Assembly: GCA_021808195.1 (NCBI GenBank)
Contig: JAKBCE010000010.1
Span: 1 to 64,000, forward strand
Source: Pseudomonadota bacterium
GTDB taxonomy: Bacteria > Pseudomonadota > Gammaproteobacteria > Steroidobacterales > Steroidobacteraceae
DNA: 64,000 nt
Direction of reading: 5' to 3'
Shown in pieces: positions 19,472 to 26,435 of this stretch; position 1 is the stretch's first letter; every line of letters starts with the position of its first letter. Both the position numbers and the translations under genes were made by a program. Under the pieces are notes generated by a model that was not told where the DNA came from, did not search any database, and worked only from the letters and a program-made list of their open reading frames with translations.

Positions 19472-20182
19472 TCAGGCGCTGTGCTCGGCGGCCTGTTCGA
19501 CCCAGACCTCGATGCCGGCGCAGGCCTGCGTGGCCTGTACGGCGATGACGCCAGGGTCGGCGCGCTCGAGTCCGGCGATGGCCGCTGCCTTGCCGGTGCC
19601 GGCGATGAAGAACAGCGGTTGTGCGATGCGTGCGATGAACTCCGGGGTCACGGTGATGCCGCTGAGTCCGTCGGGCCGACTGACCGCGAGCGCCAGCCGG
19701 CCGCGCGCGCGAGCGAGATCCTCGGCACGGAACAGCGAGGCGGTGTGGCCGTCGGCGCCGAGTCCGAGCATTCCGAGCGTGATTGCAACCCCCCGATCGA
19801 GCAGCGAGCGCAGCTGCTGCTCGTAATCGAGTGCGGCTTGCTCGAGCGGCAACTCGGTGCGCACGCGCAGCACTTGCTCCTCGGGCAGGTCGAGCGCATC
19901 GAGCAGCGGCCGCGAGGCGTGGTAGTTGCTCGACTGCGAATCGCGCGGGACGTAGCGATCATCGGAGAACAGCAGGTGCAGTTTGCCGCGCAGCGCTGCA
20001 CCCGAATGCTGCAGACGTGCGGCGAGCAGCTGGTACGCCGGCAGCGGCGAGTGTCCGCCGGAGAGCATGAGGGCCGCGCCGCCGGCGCGGGCGGCGGCGG
20101 TGACGGCCGTCTCGAGCCGCGCGGCGAGCGCGGCGTCGAGCTCGGTACGGGTGGCAAATCTGCGGATCTGGACTGTCTGCAT
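19472..20182 (-). CDS. pgl: 6-phosphogluconolactonase (DevB type)
   Basis: Pgl, 236 residues, hydrolyses 6-phosphogluconolactone to 6-phosphogluconate, the substrate of the gnd product 5 kb away. Conserved blocks of the DevB/SOL family are present: LMLSGGHSPLPAYQLL, FSDDRYVPRDSQSSNY and LGMLGLGADGHTASLF. An AGGA site stands 7 nt before ATG 20180-20182. Glucose-6-phosphate dehydrogenase, often adjacent, is not in this window. The gene is alone on its strand apart from the protease gene 56 nt upstream. Confidence 0.93.
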   Translation of the reverse strand: MQTVQIRRFATRTELDAALAARLETAVTAAARAGGAALMLSGGHSPLPAYQLLAARLQHSGAALRGKLHLLFSDDRYVPRDSQSSNYHASRPLLDALDLPEEQVLRVRTELPLEQAALDYEQQLRSLLDRGVAITLGMLGLGADGHTASLFRAEDLARARGRLALAVSRPDGLSGITVTPEFIARIAQPLFFIAGTGKAAAIAGLERADPGVIAVQATQACAGIEVWVEQAAEHSA

Positions 20183-20238
20183 GGGCCGTCCTGGAGGCTG
20201 GGAGTCCTGCTCACATGGTAGCGCAGGTCGGGCCCGGC

Positions 20239-21408
20239 TCAGGTGGGGCGCTGCTTGACGGGCATGGTCACGGTCAGTTTGCGGGTGCCGCGCAGCACCT
20301 GCACTTGCAGCGTTGCGCCGGGCTTGCGCTCGGCGATCGCGACGCGCGCCTGTTCTGCGGTTTGCACCCGCTTACCGCCAAGCTCAAGCAAAAGATCGCC
20401 AGGCCTGAGGCCGACCTGTTGGGCGGGACTGCCTTCATACACGTAGGCGATGACCACGCCGCCCTGCGCGAGTCCGAGCTGGTGTGCCTGCGCGGCGGAA
20501 ATGTCCTCCGGAACGATGCCGATCCAGCCCCGGATGACCTTGCCGAACTTGATGATGTCGTGCAGCACCCCGCGCACCATGTCGACGGGAATGGCGAACC
20601 CGATGCCCTCGACGCCGAGATTCTTGGCGACGATGGCGGTGTTGATGCCGATCAGCTGGCCATTGGAATTGACGAGCGCGCCCCCGGAGTTGCCGAAATT
20701 AATCGGCGCATCCGTCTGGATGAAATCGTCGAACGCGGAGATGCCGAGATCCTCCCGGCCGGTGGCGCTCACGATCCCGTGCGTGACCGTCTGCGACAGA
20801 CCGAGCGGATTGCCGATCGCGAGCACGATGTCGCCGACGCGGACCCGGTTGGATTGCCCGAAGGCGATGACTGGCAGGTGCGGCAGGTTGATCTGCAGCA
20901 CGGCGAGGTCGGTGTCCGGGTCTACCCCGACGATGTGCGGCACGGCGACGCGGCCATCGGCGAGCTGCACGCGGATGGCGGCGGCATTGGCGATGACGTG
21001 ATAATTGGTGACAATGTGGCCCTGTTTGTCGACGATCACCCCCGAGCCGAGTGTGCGCTCGATGCGCTGGCGGTACATCGGCAGGACGTTGCCGAACAGC
21101 TCACCAAAGTTGCCGAACGGGAAGGGATTGACCTGCTCGGTCACCACTCGCGCGGTGTAGATGTTCACCACTGCCGGCGCGGCGCGCTCGACCGCGCTCG
21201 CGTAGCTCAGGACCGGCGGCTCGCGCGGTACCGGGGCGTCGGCAGTGGCGGGCGCACCGGCCGGCGCTGCGGCGCGCTGCGGCGCCGGCTGTGGGCGCCC
21301 TGCGTCGATCAGGCTCGGATGCAGGGCCACGATGACGAAGGCCAGCGCGAGTCCCCCGACCACCGATCCGGCGATGAATGTCAAACCCCGGCCCAATCGC
21401 TGCAGCAT
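20239..21408 (-). CDS. degS: DegS/AlgW-type membrane-anchored serine protease with one PDZ domain
   Basis: A 389-residue HtrA-family protease. An N-terminal membrane anchor (about residues 11-28, FIAGSVVGGLALAFVIVA), a Pro/Ala linker, a trypsin-like domain with His137 (TNYHVI), Asp167 (DPDTDLAVL) and Ser241 (NFGNSGGAL), and a single C-terminal PDZ domain (from about 285). One PDZ and a membrane anchor fit DegS/AlgW, which start regulated cleavage of the anti-sigma factor RseA/MucA, rather than DegP. ATG 21406-21408 is chosen; an open frame continues upstream without family similarity. Divergent from petB. Confidence 0.88.
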   Translation of the reverse strand: MLQRLGRGLTFIAGSVVGGLALAFVIVALHPSLIDAGRPQPAPQRAAAPAGAPATADAPVPREPPVLSYASAVERAAPAVVNIYTARVVTEQVNPFPFGNFGELFGNVLPMYRQRIERTLGSGVIVDKQGHIVTNYHVIANAAAIRVQLADGRVAVPHIVGVDPDTDLAVLQINLPHLPVIAFGQSNRVRVGDIVLAIGNPLGLSQTVTHGIVSATGREDLGISAFDDFIQTDAPINFGNSGGALVNSNGQLIGINTAIVAKNLGVEGIGFAIPVDMVRGVLHDIIKFGKVIRGWIGIVPEDISAAQAHQLGLAQGGVVIAYVYEGSPAQQVGLRPGDLLLELGGKRVQTAEQARVAIAERKPGATLQVQVLRGTRKLTVTMPVKQRPT

Positions 21409-21532
21409 TTCTAAAGATCTCCGGCTCGATATGGCGTAGTCGTCCTGGCCCGTCCGCGGCGGGCCCGAGGCACGCGCACGCCCACCCGTGCATACCTCCG
21501 CCGGTGCCGGCGGCGTGCGCACAGGGTTTGTG

Positions 21533-21538
21533 TATAAT
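21533..21538 (+). promoter_or_regulatory. Candidate -10 element upstream of petBC
   Basis: A perfect TATAAT in a GC-rich setting, about 115 nt before the leader ORF and 170 nt before petB. No good -35 is visible 16-18 nt upstream, so an activator may be needed. Confidence 0.45.
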
Positions 21539-21651
21539 GCACCGACCCCCGATGAGCCGGAAACTGCACGAATCGCTCGTCGTGGTGCAAGAATAAAGCG
21601 GGCGCAGCGCGGCGCCGGGTGCAACCGAGCGGAAATTGGGAGGTTCTTCCG

Positions 21652-21708
21652 ATGACCGAATGTGTCTGGGCGGCCGGCGGGCCATCCCGCCTGCGGGGGG
21701 ATGCCTGA
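21652..21708 (+). CDS. 18-residue leader ORF overlapping petB
   Basis: ATG 21652 is preceded 8 nt upstream by GGGAGG (21638-21643), the strongest ribosome site near petB. It reads MTECVWAAGGPSRLRGDA and stops at TGA 21706-21708, which overlaps the petB ATG as TGATG. petB itself has only a G-rich stretch. The simplest reading is a leader peptide translationally coupled to petB. It shows no similarity to the Rieske protein that normally precedes petB. It may be functional or simply a ribosome-loading device. Confidence 0.45.
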   Translation: MTECVWAAGGPSRLRGDA

Positions 21709-22979
21709 TGAATGAAAAGAGTCGCGACTCCAGCAGCGGCGCCGATCCGGCGAGCGGCAAGGGTGGCCTGTGGGCGTGGATCAATAAACGCCTGCCGGTC
21801 GATTCGTTCATCTCCCATGAGTTGACCGGCTACTTCGCGCCGAAGAACTTCAATTTCTGGTACTTCTTCGGCTCGCTTGCCATGCTGGTGCTGGTGATGC
21901 AGATCGCCACCGGCATCTTCCTCACGATGTACTACAAGCCGAGCGCCGCCGCGGCGTTCGGCTCGGTGCAGTTCATCATGCGGGAGGTGCAGTGGGGGTG
22001 GCTGATCCGTTACATGCACTCCACCGGCGCCTCGTTTTTCTTCATCGTCGTCTATCTGCACATGTTCCGCGGCCTGCTGTACGGCTCGTACCGCCAGCCG
22101 CGCGAGCTGCTGTGGGTGATCGGCATGCTGGTGTACCTGGCGCTGATGGCCGAGGCGTTCATGGGCTACGTGCTGCCCTGGGGCAACATGTCGTTCTGGG
22201 GCGCGCAGGTGATCATCAACCTGTTCGGTACCATTCCGGGCATCGGGCCGGCCATCACGCAGTGGATCCGCGGCGATTACGGCATCTCCGGGGCCACCCT
22301 GAACCGCTTGTTCGCGCTGCACGTGGCCGCCGTGCCGATCGTGCTGCTCGGCCTGGTGGTGCTGCATCTGGTGGCGTTGCACCAGGTCGGCTCGAACAAT
22401 CCCGACGGCATCGAGATTCGCGACCGGCCCGGTCCGGACGGCAAGCCGCTCGATGGCATTCCCTTCCATCCGTACTACACCGTCAAGGATATCTTCGGGG
22501 TCGGGGTGTTCTTCATCCTGTTCGCACTGGTGGTGTTCTTCGTACCGACCTTCCACGGGCTGTTCCTGGAGAAGGCGAACTTCACCCCGGCCAATCCGCT
22601 CTCGACCCCCGCAGAGATTCACCCGGTGTGGTACTTCACGCCCTACTACGCGATCCTGCGCGCGGTGCCGAACAAGGGCCTCGGCGCGCTGCTGCTGCTG
22701 CTGGCGCTGGTCTCGCTCATCGTGCTGCCCTGGCTTGACCGCTCGCCGGTGAAATCGATTCGCTACAAGGGCTGGGTGTCGCGGCTCGCGCTGGCGGTGT
22801 TCGTGGTGTCGTTCGTCGGGCTGGGCTACCTCGGCATGCAGCCGGTCTCGCCCATGAACGTCATCCTGGCCCGGCTGTGCGCGATCGGCTATTTCGGGTT
22901 CTTCTGGCTGATGCCGTTTTACACGCGCTGGGAGCGGGTCAAGCCCGTGCCCGAAAGGGTGGTTTACCATGCGCATTAA
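21708..22979 (+). CDS. petB: Cytochrome b subunit of the bc1 complex (ubiquinol-cytochrome c reductase)
   Basis: Cytochrome b, 423 residues, full length with eight expected transmembrane helices. Haem ligands: His104/His118 (14 apart) and His205/His220 (15 apart; mitochondrial and Rhodobacter proteins have 14 here, cytochrome b6 has 15). The Qo-site motif reads PVWY (residues 306-309) instead of the usual PEWY. The protein oxidises quinol at Qo and reduces quinone at Qi. ATG 21708 gives MNEKSRDSS and a cytosolic N-terminus with the SHELTGYFAPKNFNF block. petC overlaps its end by 11 nt. The Rieske gene petA expected upstream is absent. Confidence 0.95.
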   Translation: MNEKSRDSSSGADPASGKGGLWAWINKRLPVDSFISHELTGYFAPKNFNFWYFFGSLAMLVLVMQIATGIFLTMYYKPSAAAAFGSVQFIMREVQWGWLIRYMHSTGASFFFIVVYLHMFRGLLYGSYRQPRELLWVIGMLVYLALMAEAFMGYVLPWGNMSFWGAQVIINLFGTIPGIGPAITQWIRGDYGISGATLNRLFALHVAAVPIVLLGLVVLHLVALHQVGSNNPDGIEIRDRPGPDGKPLDGIPFHPYYTVKDIFGVGVFFILFALVVFFVPTFHGLFLEKANFTPANPLSTPAEIHPVWYFTPYYAILRAVPNKGLGALLLLLALVSLIVLPWLDRSPVKSIRYKGWVSRLALAVFVVSFVGLGYLGMQPVSPMNVILARLCAIGYFGFFWLMPFYTRWERVKPVPERVVYHAH

Positions 22980-23760
22980 CCATTGCCGCTGGGTGCCGGT
23001 GCTGCTTGGGGCGGTGCTGGCGAGTGCCATGGGAAGCCCGGTGCGGGCGGCCGATGCCGCCGCGGGCTTTGGGGCGCACTGGCAGAGCTGGCAGGCGAAC
23101 GTCAACGTATCCGATCGCGCTTCGCTGCAGCGTGGCGCACGGGATTTCGTCGGCTACTGCCTGGGCTGCCATTCATTGCGGTACGAGCGCTGGTCCCGTC
23201 TCGGCAAGGACCTCGCGATACCGCCCGAGGTGCTGCAGAAGGATCTGATCCCACCCGGACAGACGCCCCAGGACTACATCGTCTCGCCGATGACGGCGGA
23301 CGCGGCCAAATGGTTCGGCAAGCAGCCGCCGGATCTGTCGCTGATCGCCCGCTACCGGGGGCCGAATTATCTGTATCGGTACCTGAAGACGTTTTATGTG
23401 GACTCGGCTCGGCCGACGGGCGTGAATAACCTCGTGTACCCGTCGGTGGCCATGCCCGATGTGCTCGCCTCGCTGGAGGGCCTGAAGGTCGCCGTCTACC
23501 GCACGGTGGAGGAGCCAGGACCGCACGGCACGACGTTGCAACGCAAGGTCTTCTCGCACTTCCGGCAGATTGCCCCGGGCAGCATGACGCCCCAGCAGTT
23601 CGATCAGTTCGTGCACGACACGGTGAATTTCCTCGAGTACGTGAGCGATCCGCCGCGCGTCGAGCGGCACCGGCTGGGGGTGTGGGTGATTTTGTTCCTG
23701 ATCGCCTTTACCTGGCTCGCCTGGCTACTGAAGCGCGAGTACTGGAAGGACGTGCGTTAG
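22969..23760 (+). CDS. petC: Cytochrome c1 of the bc1 complex
   Basis: Cytochrome c1, 263 residues. A signal peptide ends near RAADA (about residue 28). The haem c motif is CLGCH (FVGYCLGCHSLRYERWSR), the sixth ligand is likely the methionine of YPSVAMPDVL, and a C-terminal membrane anchor (WVILFLIAFTWLAWLLK) precedes EYWKDVR. It passes electrons from the Rieske centre to a soluble or membrane cytochrome c. It overlaps petB by 11 nt and ends 126 nt before sspA; petBC followed by sspAB is a common gammaproteobacterial order. Confidence 0.95.
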   Translation: MRINHCRWVPVLLGAVLASAMGSPVRAADAAAGFGAHWQSWQANVNVSDRASLQRGARDFVGYCLGCHSLRYERWSRLGKDLAIPPEVLQKDLIPPGQTPQDYIVSPMTADAAKWFGKQPPDLSLIARYRGPNYLYRYLKTFYVDSARPTGVNNLVYPSVAMPDVLASLEGLKVAVYRTVEEPGPHGTTLQRKVFSHFRQIAPGSMTPQQFDQFVHDTVNFLEYVSDPPRVERHRLGVWVILFLIAFTWLAWLLKREYWKDVR

Positions 23761-23773
23761 CAGGAAGGCTGCC

Positions 23774-23792
23774 GCCCGCGGCCGCCGCGGGC
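23774..23792 (+). terminator. Hairpin after petC
   Basis: GCCCGCGG - CCG - CCGCGGGC, a perfect 8-bp stem with a 3-nt loop, 13 nt after the petC stop. No U tract; likely a weak or partial terminator or an RNA-stabilising hairpin. Confidence 0.4.
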
Positions 23793-23831
23793 GAATCGTG
23801 TCCGCCGGTGGCATTGCGCCAGGCCCTGTGC

Positions 23832-23874
23832 GCCTCCCGGTGCGGTAAGATCACCGGGAGGCCGGCTGACCGGC
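23832..23874 (+). promoter_or_regulatory. Twin hairpins in front of sspA
   Basis: A perfect 11-bp stem (GCCTCCCGGTG at 23832-23842 with CACCGGGAGGC at 23852-23862) is followed at once by GCCGG-CTGA-CCGGC (23861-23874), ending next to the sspA ribosome site GGGAG (23875-23879). They share two bases, so they may compete or stack. The placement suggests translational control or termination before sspA. Confidence 0.4.
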
Positions 23875-23886
23875 GGGAGCGGTATT

Positions 23887-24507
23887 GTGTCGAGCAGACG
23901 ATCCATCATGACGCTGTTCTCCGCTCCGGCCGATCCCTGGAGCCACCGCACCCGTATCGTGCTCGCCGAAAAGGGCATCGACATCGAAGTGGTGAGCGTC
24001 GAGCCCGGCAGCCTGCCGGAGGATCTGCTCGATCTGAACCCCTACCACTCGCTGCCGACACTGGTCGATCGGGATCTGGTGCTGTATGACTCGCGGGTCA
24101 TTATCGAGTACCTCGATGAGCGCTTTCCCCATCCGCCCCTGATGCCGGTCGACCCGGTGACGCGGGCGCAATTTCGCCTGGCGCTTTATCGCATAGAACG
24201 TGACTGGTACAGTCTGCTCGGGCAGATCGAGCAGGAGCAGGATCGCAAGCAGCTGCCGCGGCTGCGCAAGATCCTCCTCGATACGATCGTGCAGGGGGTC
24301 GAGCTGTTCCAATTGAAGCCGTTTTTTCTGTCTGACGAGTTTTCCCTGGTCGATGCGACGCTCGCGCCGGTGCTCTGGCGGCTGCCGCATGTGCAGATCG
24401 AGCTGCCGGCCAAGGCTCAACCCATCACCAAGTACACCAGCCGCGTGTTCGCCCGTCCGGCGTTCGTGCGCTCGCTCTCGAATGACGAACGCGAGATGCG
24501 GCGTTAA
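23887..24507 (+). CDS. sspA: Stringent starvation protein A
   Basis: SspA, 206 residues, a glutathione-S-transferase-fold protein without transferase activity that binds RNA polymerase and helps stress and stationary-phase transcription. Diagnostic blocks: RSIMTLFSAP, HRTRIVLAEKGI, DLNPYHSLPTLVDRDL, IIEYLDERFPHPPLMPVDP and KPFFLSDEFSLVDATLAP. Start is GTG 23887 with GGGAG upstream; this keeps the short segment before MTLFS that E. coli SspA also has. The conserved PHPP surface used to contact polymerase and MglA is intact. It precedes sspB by 12 nt. Confidence 0.95.
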   Translation: MSSRRSIMTLFSAPADPWSHRTRIVLAEKGIDIEVVSVEPGSLPEDLLDLNPYHSLPTLVDRDLVLYDSRVIIEYLDERFPHPPLMPVDPVTRAQFRLALYRIERDWYSLLGQIEQEQDRKQLPRLRKILLDTIVQGVELFQLKPFFLSDEFSLVDATLAPVLWRLPHVQIELPAKAQPITKYTSRVFARPAFVRSLSNDEREMRR

Positions 24508-24519
24508 AGTGGTTGCCTG

Positions 24520-24963
24520 ATGGTCAAAACTCCCCCCAAGCGTCCCTATCTGCTGCGCGCGATGCATCAGTGGATCACCGACAGCGGCTACACGCCGCAC
24601 GTGATCGTCGATGCCGAGCGTGCCGGGGATGATGTGCCGCGCGCCTACGCACAGGACGGCAAGCTCGTTCTGAATTTGAGTTATACGGCCACCCAGCGGC
24701 TGAAGATCGACAACGATACCGTCGAATTCGATGCCCGCTTCGCCGGTGTCATCCACCATGTGCGTTTCCCCGTGAGTGCCGTGATGGGGGTCTACGCCCG
24801 CGAGACGGGCGAAGGCATGATGTTTCCGGATCACGATGCGAGTCCGGCGCCGCCGCAGCCGCCGGAACCGCCCGAGCCGTCGGGTCCGACTGGTCCCCGA
24901 CCTGGACCGAGCGTGGACGGAGGCGGGGGGGCGAAGCGGCCGCAGTTGCGGGTCGTGAAGTGA
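24520..24963 (+). CDS. sspB: ClpXP protease specificity-enhancing factor SspB
   Basis: SspB, 147 residues, captures ssrA-tagged proteins from stalled ribosomes and delivers them to ClpXP. The folded domain spans residues about 6-108 (RPYLLRAMHQWITDSGYTPH, LVLNLSYTATQRL, FDARFAGVIHHVRFPVSAVM). A Pro/Gly-rich flexible linker follows, and the extreme C-terminus RPQLRVVK is the XB motif that docks to the ClpX N-domain. Operon with sspA. Confidence 0.95.
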   Translation: MVKTPPKRPYLLRAMHQWITDSGYTPHVIVDAERAGDDVPRAYAQDGKLVLNLSYTATQRLKIDNDTVEFDARFAGVIHHVRFPVSAVMGVYARETGEGMMFPDHDASPAPPQPPEPPEPSGPTGPRPGPSVDGGGGAKRPQLRVVK

Positions 24964-24971
24964 CGAGAACC

Positions 24972-24999
24972 TTTGCAGGCCGCGGCTCGTTCTGATATT
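24972..24999 (+). promoter_or_regulatory. Probable rnpB promoter
   Basis: TTTGCA (24972-24977), 16 nt spacer, GATATT (24994-24999). It would start transcription 7-10 nt further on, exactly where the P1 helix of RNase P RNA begins (25009). Support is positional rather than from strong consensus. Confidence 0.5.
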
Positions 25000-25008
25000 C
25001 AGCGTGCC

Positions 25009-25485
25009 GGGGAGCCGGCCGGGCAATCGCTGCCACGATCCGTTCGCGGGTCGCGGGGGAGGAAAGTCCGGGCTCCGGCGGATCAGGGTGCCAGGTAACG
25101 CCTGGGGGGCGTGTCGGGGCAAAGCGCGAGCTTCACCGGACACGTTCACGGACAGTGCAACAGAGAGCAGACCGCCCAAGCCCTCGATCCGGTGCCTTCG
25201 GGAACCGGATTGCAGGGACGGCAAGGGTGAAACGGTGCGGTAAGAGCGCACCGCGGCCTTGGTAACAAGGCTGGCACGGCAAACCCCACCTGGAGCAAGG
25301 CCAAATAGGGGAGCAGCAGGCTCTGGTGACAGAGTCTGCAGCGCTGATCCGCGCGCGCTTCCGGGTAGGCCGCTAGAGGTCCATGGCGACGTGGATCGTA
25401 GAGGAATGATTGCTACGCGGGTTGTGCCTCGTTGATCGGGGTGCCGCCCGCGACAGAACCCGGCTTACAGGCCGGCTCCCCGATT
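25009..25485 (+). ncRNA. rnpB: RNase P RNA component, bacterial class A
   Basis: The catalytic RNA of RNase P, which matures tRNA 5' ends. P1 is a perfect 12-bp pairing of GGGGAGCCGGCC (25009-25020) with GGCCGGCTCCCC (25470-25481). Universally conserved stretches follow in order: GAGGAAAGTCCGGGCTCC, GGTGCCAGGTAACGCCTGG, CAGTGCAACAGAGAGCA, GTGCGGTAAGAGCGCACC, GGAGCAAGGCCAAATAGG and CGACAGAACCCGGCTTA. It is about 100 nt longer than the E. coli RNA; extra length sits after the P-loop-like CCTGGGGGG and in the 3' half. Short open frames here are not genes. Convergent with rsmI. Confidence 0.97.
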
Positions 25486-25503
25486 TTCCGCCGGTGTGCC
25501 GAG

Positions 25504-26358
25504 TCATGACTGGCGCCGCTCGTGCTGAGTGAGGAGTGCGTAGGCGGCGCTGCGGCTCGCACCGGTCAGCTGCGCGGCGAGCGCGGCCGCTCGGCTTGGC
25601 GGCAGCTCGCGCGCGAGCAGCTCTACGGCGCGTCGCAGCAGCGCCTGATCGACGGGCTGCGGTTGTTCCGGTGCGCCCTGCACGACCACCGTCAGCTCGC
25701 CGCGGCGGATGTTCTCATCTTCGAGCGCACGCTCGGCGAGCTCACCGAGCGTGCCTCGATAGACGCTCTCGTGGGTCTTGGTCAGCTCGCGTGTCACGGT
25801 GGCGCGCCGTCCCGCGCCGAACACCGCTGCGAGGTCGCTCAGCATCTCGGCGATGCGGTGTGGCGCCTCGAAAAACACAAGCGTACGCGACTCGTCGGCG
25901 AGGCCTGCCAGCTGGGCACGCCGCTCGCGCTGGCGCGCCGGCAGAAACCCTTCGAAGCAGAAGCGGTTGACCGGCAGCGCGGCGCAGGCGAGCGCGGTGG
26001 TGATGGCGCTCGGCCCGGGGATCGCCTCGATGCGGATGCCGGCATCGGCGGCGGCGCAGGCCAGTTCGTAGCCCGGATCCGACAACAGTGGGGTGCCTGC
26101 GTCGCTCACCAGCGCCAGCGTCTCGCCCGCGACCAGACGTGCGAGCAGCTGTGGCACGCGTTGCGTCTCGTTGTGAGTGTGCAGCGAGATCAGCGGCCGG
26201 GAGATGCCCAGCGAATGCAGCAGAGCCAGTGTGTGCCGCGTGTCCTCTGCGACGATGCCGTCGGCGTGCTGCAGAACATCGCGCGCGCGCGCGCTGAGAT
26301 CCCCTAGGTTGCCGATCGGTGTCGCCACGACCTGCAACCGCCCCTGCACCTTGACCAC
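25504..26358 (-). CDS. rsmI: 16S rRNA (cytidine-1402-2'-O)-methyltransferase RsmI
   Basis: RsmI (YraL), 284 residues, SAM-dependent tetrapyrrole-methylase-fold enzyme that 2'-O-methylates C1402 of 16S rRNA; the partner N4-methylase of the same base is RsmH in this window. Motifs: LQVVATPIGNLGDLSARA, AEDTRHTLALL, SLHTHNE, LVSDAGTPLLSDPG and AIPGPSAITTALA. The start is GTG 26356-26358, decided by GGAG 6 nt before it (26365-26368); an upstream open frame has no family similarity. Divergent from lpoA, as yraL/yraM are in E. coli. Confidence 0.94.
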   Translation of the reverse strand: MVKVQGRLQVVATPIGNLGDLSARARDVLQHADGIVAEDTRHTLALLHSLGISRPLISLHTHNETQRVPQLLARLVAGETLALVSDAGTPLLSDPGYELACAAADAGIRIEAIPGPSAITTALACAALPVNRFCFEGFLPARQRERRAQLAGLADESRTLVFFEAPHRIAEMLSDLAAVFGAGRRATVTRELTKTHESVYRGTLGELAERALEDENIRRGELTVVVQGAPEQPQPVDQALLRRAVELLARELPPSRAAALAAQLTGASRSAAYALLTQHERRQS

Positions 26359-26364
26359 TATAAT
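26359..26364 (+). promoter_or_regulatory. Possible -10 for lpoA
   Basis: TATAAT 72 nt before the lpoA ATG, in the 77-nt divergent gap with rsmI. It lies between the rsmI ribosome site and start codon. No proper -35 is seen. Confidence 0.3.
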
Positions 26365-26435
26365 CTCCGCTGCGCACCGGACCGGCGGGCGTAATCTTGG
26401 CTCTAAATGGAGCGACATTGAAGGGGCTTGCCACC

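Noticed and set aside
21411..23105. A 564-codon antisense frame over petB
   Set aside because: Composition rich in His, Arg, Gln and Asp mirrors the hydrophobic codons of cytochrome b; not a protein I can support.
25004..25251. Open frames inside rnpB on both strands
   Set aside because: The sequence is explained base by base by the conserved RNase P RNA core.
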